Shown here one piece after another: positions 61,058 to 64,000 of a stretch of 64,000 nt of DNA. The translations under genes and the position numbers were made by a program. How positions within the stretch are numbered: the first letter of the stretch is position 1; the number at the start of each line of letters is the position of its first letter. The stretch is from the NCBI GenBank assembly GCA_913058575.1, contig CAJXRF010000011.1, positions 20,016 to 84,015 on the forward strand, in the 5' to 3' direction. The DNA is from an uncultured Bermanella sp. (GTDB taxonomy: Bacteria; Pseudomonadota; Gammaproteobacteria; Pseudomonadales; Oceanobacteraceae). The notes under the pieces were generated by a model. It was not told the DNA's origin and searched no databases. It saw nothing but the letters and a program-made list of their open reading frames with translations.

Positions 61058-61179
61058 TGTGATCCATTAATTAGTTGATAGATAACTAGATAGTACTGGG
61101 TATTTATTAAGTTAACAGCCGTGCCGACTTAATGGGAGATAATGACTATTTAAATAACCTGATCCCGCGTCCCTCAGTT

Positions 61180-62586
61180 TCAATAACAACCTATCACCCC
61201 ATCATAGCCAGACGAATAGCCTCGGCTCATTTCATTAAAAGAAATAGAACTTACAAAATCCTCATATTTTACCATCGTTTCTTGTGAGTTGTTTACAATA
61301 TGCGTTTTCACAATTTTCCCGTCTTCGCCGCATGAGTACATATTCGCACCTTTAACAGCCACATCTCTCACTATTCCATCATGAATATCGTAGGTATTCT
61401 CGACTGTAAAAAGCTTCAAGCACACAGATAGAACTTTACCATTCTCACAACCTATATAGGCATATTTACCGGAGACCACACAACACCTCAAGCTGCCATG
61501 GGAAAAATTCGCAGAATAAATACATTCAAGATTTTTACTATTCCAAACTTTAAAGAATCCATCACTGCCTACACTTATTAATGTGCCACTATCTCTTGTA
61601 ACACAGCGCCAACTCCAACCAGCATGGGCTTTAGCCTCATGTTTAAAAATAAGATCAAGATCCCACACCCGAATATAGCCATCGGACCCTGTCGTGATTA
61701 AGGATTGACCGTTAACCGATATACTCAGTGGGCTAGCGTGCATGGAATTCACTTTATTAACCAAAGTCAAATCTGTAGTTAATTTTGAAAAATTCCCATC
61801 CCTAGATACACTATAAATGTGATTAGCTACGCCTTCTAAGGCCAATACTGAGGATTCATGAACTTCGTTTTCAGCTAGTTTAGAAAGCTCGTAATTCCAT
61901 TTCTTTATTTTTTTATCTCTGCCCGCCGAGTAAATAGCGCCTTGATAATCCAGTACATCCCAAATGTAGCCTTTGTGGCAATGATTAACCGAAGCATCAT
62001 CTTCCTTGTTTTTAAAAATAAGGTCGCTTCTTAAAATGTATTTTTCACCCGACTGTACAGTACTGCCTTCATGCCAAATTTCATGATTAAAAATCAATAA
62101 GTCACCTTTCTTTGCCTTGTAAGTGTATGTCGGTATTTTATCGCACTTATTTTTATAAAATTTAGTTTCGCCGCCCTCGTAATTATCATTTAAATAAAGA
62201 AGAAAGGTCATTTTAGATTTTTCATTATCACTTTTATGATAAACACCATCCCGATGAATATTAAAAACTTGGCCCGCACTATATTTACAAAAACGTAACC
62301 TTGAGTTTAAAGAGCAGAAACCCGCTAAAGACTTTGCGGTTTCATTATGGTCATCGCATAACCATGTAGTCTTTTTATATAAGACATCAGCTAATACATC
62401 ATTATCTTCCCAATAACGTTCATTACTCCTGTAGCTATCTGGGTACATATCATTTGCAGATACAAAGCGGCTAAGAATAGGAGATAAAAGCGCTTCACAC
62501 TCTGAATCTTCAAAGGCATTTTTAATAATGAAGCAGCTTCCACCCACTATATTGCTAATATTTTCAATTTTGGCGTTCATGCTCAT
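61180..62586 (-). CDS. 2OG-Fe(II) prolyl-hydroxylase-type oxygenase fused to WD40 propeller
   Basis: This 468-residue protein joins two domains. Residues of about 15-195 are a prolyl-4-hydroxylase-like 2-oxoglutarate/Fe(II) oxygenase: FCKYSAGQVFNIHRDGVYHK (H111-x-D113), LLYLNDNYEGGETKFY, LLIFNHEIWHEGSTVQSGEK (H172 and K182, the 2-oxoglutarate-binding Lys). Residues of about 200-468 are WD40-type repeats (IYSAGRDKKIKKWNYELSKL, SLITTGSDGYIRVWDLDL, TLISVGSDGFFKVWNSKNL, MYSCGEDGKIVKTH). I start at the ATG at 62586: its ATGA overlaps the stop of the upstream HD gene, and AGGGATT lies five bases before. It has no signal peptide. The domain pair would hydroxylate a protein or peptide held by the propeller; this is inference. 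Confidence 0.85.
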   Translation of the reverse strand: MSMNAKIENISNIVGGSCFIIKNAFEDSECEALLSPILSRFVSANDMYPDSYRSNERYWEDNDVLADVLYKKTTWLCDDHNETAKSLAGFCSLNSRLRFCKYSAGQVFNIHRDGVYHKSDNEKSKMTFLLYLNDNYEGGETKFYKNKCDKIPTYTYKAKKGDLLIFNHEIWHEGSTVQSGEKYILRSDLIFKNKEDDASVNHCHKGYIWDVLDYQGAIYSAGRDKKIKKWNYELSKLAENEVHESSVLALEGVANHIYSVSRDGNFSKLTTDLTLVNKVNSMHASPLSISVNGQSLITTGSDGYIRVWDLDLIFKHEAKAHAGWSWRCVTRDSGTLISVGSDGFFKVWNSKNLECIYSANFSHGSLRCCVVSGKYAYIGCENGKVLSVCLKLFTVENTYDIHDGIVRDVAVKGANMYSCGEDGKIVKTHIVNNSQETMVKYEDFVSSISFNEMSRGYSSGYDGVIGCY

Positions 62587-63221
62587 AATCCCTGTAATTC
62601 CCATTTAATATTCCCTCGGGCTATGTCCTCTTTTTCCTTGCGAAATAAATCTGTATTAAAAATAAATGCTCTTTTCATTAATGAACGTAAAAATTTTTTG
62701 CGCCCACGTCGATAGATAAAATTAGGGATAGGATATTCTTTTCTACAGCCCCTGGCATAAGTTTGATACTGACTTTGGCTTCCAGCCAAAATGCTAAGAT
62801 CAATATCCAAAAACAGAGCCACATCACCATCACCTCTCCCAACGTGATGCTTGGTCATCAATATCAATTCAATAACCTTTGATATAAGTGTTGCAGGTAC
62901 GTCAAGAGCCTCTAGTTCCTTACAAGCCAAACTTGCACTTAAGCCTTCGCTGTCTTTCCCTGCTAGCTGCACAGCATCGTGAAACCAAATGGCAAAATAG
63001 AAGGCTTGCTGGTTGCCAATTACAGTCTGCAATTCACCCGCTAATGCCAACATGTGCTGAATATGGCCAATGCCGTGATAATGTCTGTTAGCTGCCGTAT
63101 ATGATGCCACCAGCCTGTTAAATACCTGCAATCGGGCATCTACACTTGCCCCCCACAGCCCAGACATAGCCAACCATTGCTGCCTTAAGGCATGTAATGG
63201 CTGCGTTTCCCTGCATTTCAT
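62583..63221 (-). CDS. HD-superfamily metal-dependent phosphohydrolase (COG4339-like)
   Basis: This 212-residue protein has HYHGIGHIQHMLALAGEL and FAIWFHDAVQLAGKDSEG, the HD-type His and His-Asp metal ligands, then KVIELILMTKHHVGRGDGDV and LFLDIDLSILAGS, as in the COG4339 predicted HD phosphohydrolases. I start at the ATG at 63221 after GAGAGG; upstream candidates (an ATG at 63242 and the ORF-track TTG at 63257) lie close to or in a palindromic operator. The gene overlaps the oxygenase-WD40 gene by four bases. It is divergent from a BetI-like TetR gene whose operators lie between them. The substrate of this HD group is not known. Confidence 0.85.
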   Translation of the reverse strand: MKCRETQPLHALRQQWLAMSGLWGASVDARLQVFNRLVASYTAANRHYHGIGHIQHMLALAGELQTVIGNQQAFYFAIWFHDAVQLAGKDSEGLSASLACKELEALDVPATLISKVIELILMTKHHVGRGDGDVALFLDIDLSILAGSQSQYQTYARGCRKEYPIPNFIYRRGRKKFLRSLMKRAFIFNTDLFRKEKEDIARGNIKWELQGL

Positions 63222-63245
63222 ATTAACGACCTCTCGACCCATTAT

Positions 63246-63261
63246 TTGGTTGGTCAACCAA
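63246..63261. promoter_or_regulatory. TetR operator candidate A
   Basis: TTGGTTG GT CAACCAA is a perfect 7-bp inverted repeat before the HD gene. It shares TTGG and TCAA elements with the larger palindrome at 63299. Confidence 0.7.
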
Positions 63262-63298
63262 CTTATAATTAGAATATAGAATCCACTTCCATTCTGTC

Positions 63299-63328
63299 AA
63301 GTAATTTGGTCAAATGACCAAATTACTT
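63299..63328. promoter_or_regulatory. TetR operator candidate B (28-bp perfect arms)
   Basis: AAGTAATTTGGTCA AA TGACCAAATTACTT is a perfect 14-bp inverted repeat 14 bases before the TetR start codon. TTGGTCAnnTGACCAA fits the operator style of BetI/TetR regulators. Confidence 0.85.
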
Positions 63329-63342
63329 ATTATGGTGACACC

Positions 63343-63939
63343 ATGGGCAGACCTTCCAATAAAGAACAAAGACGTCAACAGATCACCCAAGGGTTAATGG
63401 AGACCATGGCCCACAGTGGTTACGACAAATCGTCTATTCAAGCCATTGCCAAGTCGGCAGGCCTAACACCCGGTTTAATTCACTACCATTTCAAAACCAA
63501 GCAAGAAATATTGGTAGAGTTAATCAATAACCTTAATGGCAAAGCCCAAGCACGATTTCAGGCTCGACTTGATTTGGCCTCCACCGCTACCGACAGGCTA
63601 AATGCCTACATAGATGCAGCACTGGCGCTGGGAGATGGCGCAGATGAGACCGCCGTATCGGCATGGGTAACCATTAGCTCGGAAGCAATTCGCCAGGAAG
63701 AAGTAAGAGAGGTTTATCAAGGTATTGTGGCCGCGAATCTGACCCAGCTAACCACTCTATTATCTGATTACAAAAAGGAGATGACGGGTAAGCTGGATAA
63801 GGCGGCGATTAAAGCATTGGCGAGTATGATTCTGGCGAGCATCGAAGGCTGTTATCAGTTAGCGACAACAGCAGGTGAGTTAATGCCTCGAGATTACGCC
63901 GCAAAAACATTGAAGGCATTAGTACATAGCTACACCTAA
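63343..63939 (+). CDS. TetR family regulator, BetI-like
   Basis: This 198-residue regulator begins MGRPSNKEQRRQQITQGLME with helix-turn-helix SIQAIAKSAGLTPGLIHYHF, then KTKQEILVELINNLN, a BetI-like arrangement, and a helical C-terminal ligand domain (SAWVTISSEAIRQEEVREVY). Length is normal. Two perfect palindromes lie in the 121-base divergent region before the HD gene; the larger overlaps the likely promoter of this gene, so it should repress itself and the HD/oxygenase-WD40 operon. No betaine genes are near, so the name BetI is only structural. Confidence 0.92.
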   Translation: MGRPSNKEQRRQQITQGLMETMAHSGYDKSSIQAIAKSAGLTPGLIHYHFKTKQEILVELINNLNGKAQARFQARLDLASTATDRLNAYIDAALALGDGADETAVSAWVTISSEAIRQEEVREVYQGIVAANLTQLTTLLSDYKKEMTGKLDKAAIKALASMILASIEGCYQLATTAGELMPRDYAAKTLKALVHSYT

Positions 63940-64000
63940 GGTAAAAAGAGAGTCGGCTTTCATTGTGCGCCTAGGTAAAAGACAAGCCTGACCCCGCTGC
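63940..64000. other. Window end, no feature
   Basis: Sixty bases after the TetR stop; no gene or terminator can be supported. Confidence 0.5.

Noticed and set aside
1-64000. CRISPR arrays, tRNA or rRNA genes, phage or integron elements
   Set aside because: I looked for regularly spaced repeats, cloverleaf-type sequences, integrases and attachment repeats, and saw none beyond the RAYT relic.

Overview
The window reads as chromosomal DNA of a marine-type gammaproteobacterium. It is moderately AT-rich by eye and gene-dense, with Shine-Dalgarno starts and many factor-independent terminators. The taxonomic hint comes from family content: a RadD helicase close to the E. coli protein, a TorF-family outer-membrane protein, an MltF-like transglycosylase, a manganese-type inorganic pyrophosphatase, DUF1329 and sterol-desaturase genes, type VI secretion (T6SS) cargo genes and an exosortase-associated acyltransferase. 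I cannot name the genus. No rRNA, tRNA, CRISPR array or intact insertion sequence was seen.

Layout. 1-0.98 kb: tail of a T6SS accessory cluster (DUF3540 C-terminus, DUF4150 PAAR-like tip, DUF3467-like small protein). 1.3-5.6 kb: metallo-beta-lactamase-fold (MBL) hydrolase, LtrA membrane protein, Old Yellow Enzyme and its divergent LysR regulator. 5.8-8.9 kb: an unrecognised protein, a beta-propeller, an OB-fold DUF3127 protein with an SSB-like tail, a globin. 9.1-12.9 kb: a putative redox regulon, with an HxlR regulator, a CxxC peroxiredoxin and an MBL hydrolase + ABM monooxygenase pair, joined by three near-identical 34-bp sites. 13.1-16.4 kb: sterol desaturase + DUF1329 operon with a TetR/AcrR-type regulator and two matching palindromes. 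16.4-25.4 kb: secreted or envelope enzymes (PhoPQ-related protein, PHP-domain lipoprotein, second sterol desaturase, lipoprotein), then an SDR and a quinone-oxidoreductase-like MDR. 25.5-28.8 kb: Tle1/DUF2235-type T6SS lipase effector with a 3' lipoprotein that is probably its immunity protein, followed by a start-less gene remnant. 28.8-34.1 kb: LysR/NmrA pair, second remnant, TorF, RadD.

34.3-38.1 kb holds a compact four-gene operon with two different haloalkane-dehalogenase-type hydrolases (HLD-II-like and DhlA/HLD-I-like), an SDR and a DUF1330 protein, divergent from a LysR regulator. 38.2-47.1 kb: flavin monooxygenase with an added zinc-knuckle-like N-terminus, exosortase-associated acyltransferase, pyrophosphatase, a large surface lipoprotein (Asp-box, Ala-rich coiled coil, C-terminal sorting-like tail), an ORF-track-missed 58-codon gene with its own terminator, and a MYG1-family protein. 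47.6-55.5 kb: periplasmic binding protein translationally coupled to a hybrid histidine kinase with an atypical LOV-like PAS domain, a transglycosylase with two solute-binding domains, an orphan APS kinase and a GAF protein. 56-64 kb: metallophosphatase, CapA-type lipoprotein, a RAYT transposase relic with a hairpin beside it, methyltransferase, and an HD-phosphohydrolase / 2OG-oxygenase-WD40 operon divergent from a BetI-like TetR gene with two palindromic operators.

Most promising as undescribed systems: the 2OG-oxygenase-WD40 fusion coupled to an HD hydrolase, the two-dehalogenase operon, the HxlR three-site regulon, and the binding-protein/LOV-like kinase pair. All function calls rest on reading motifs and remembered family sequences; no database search was run.
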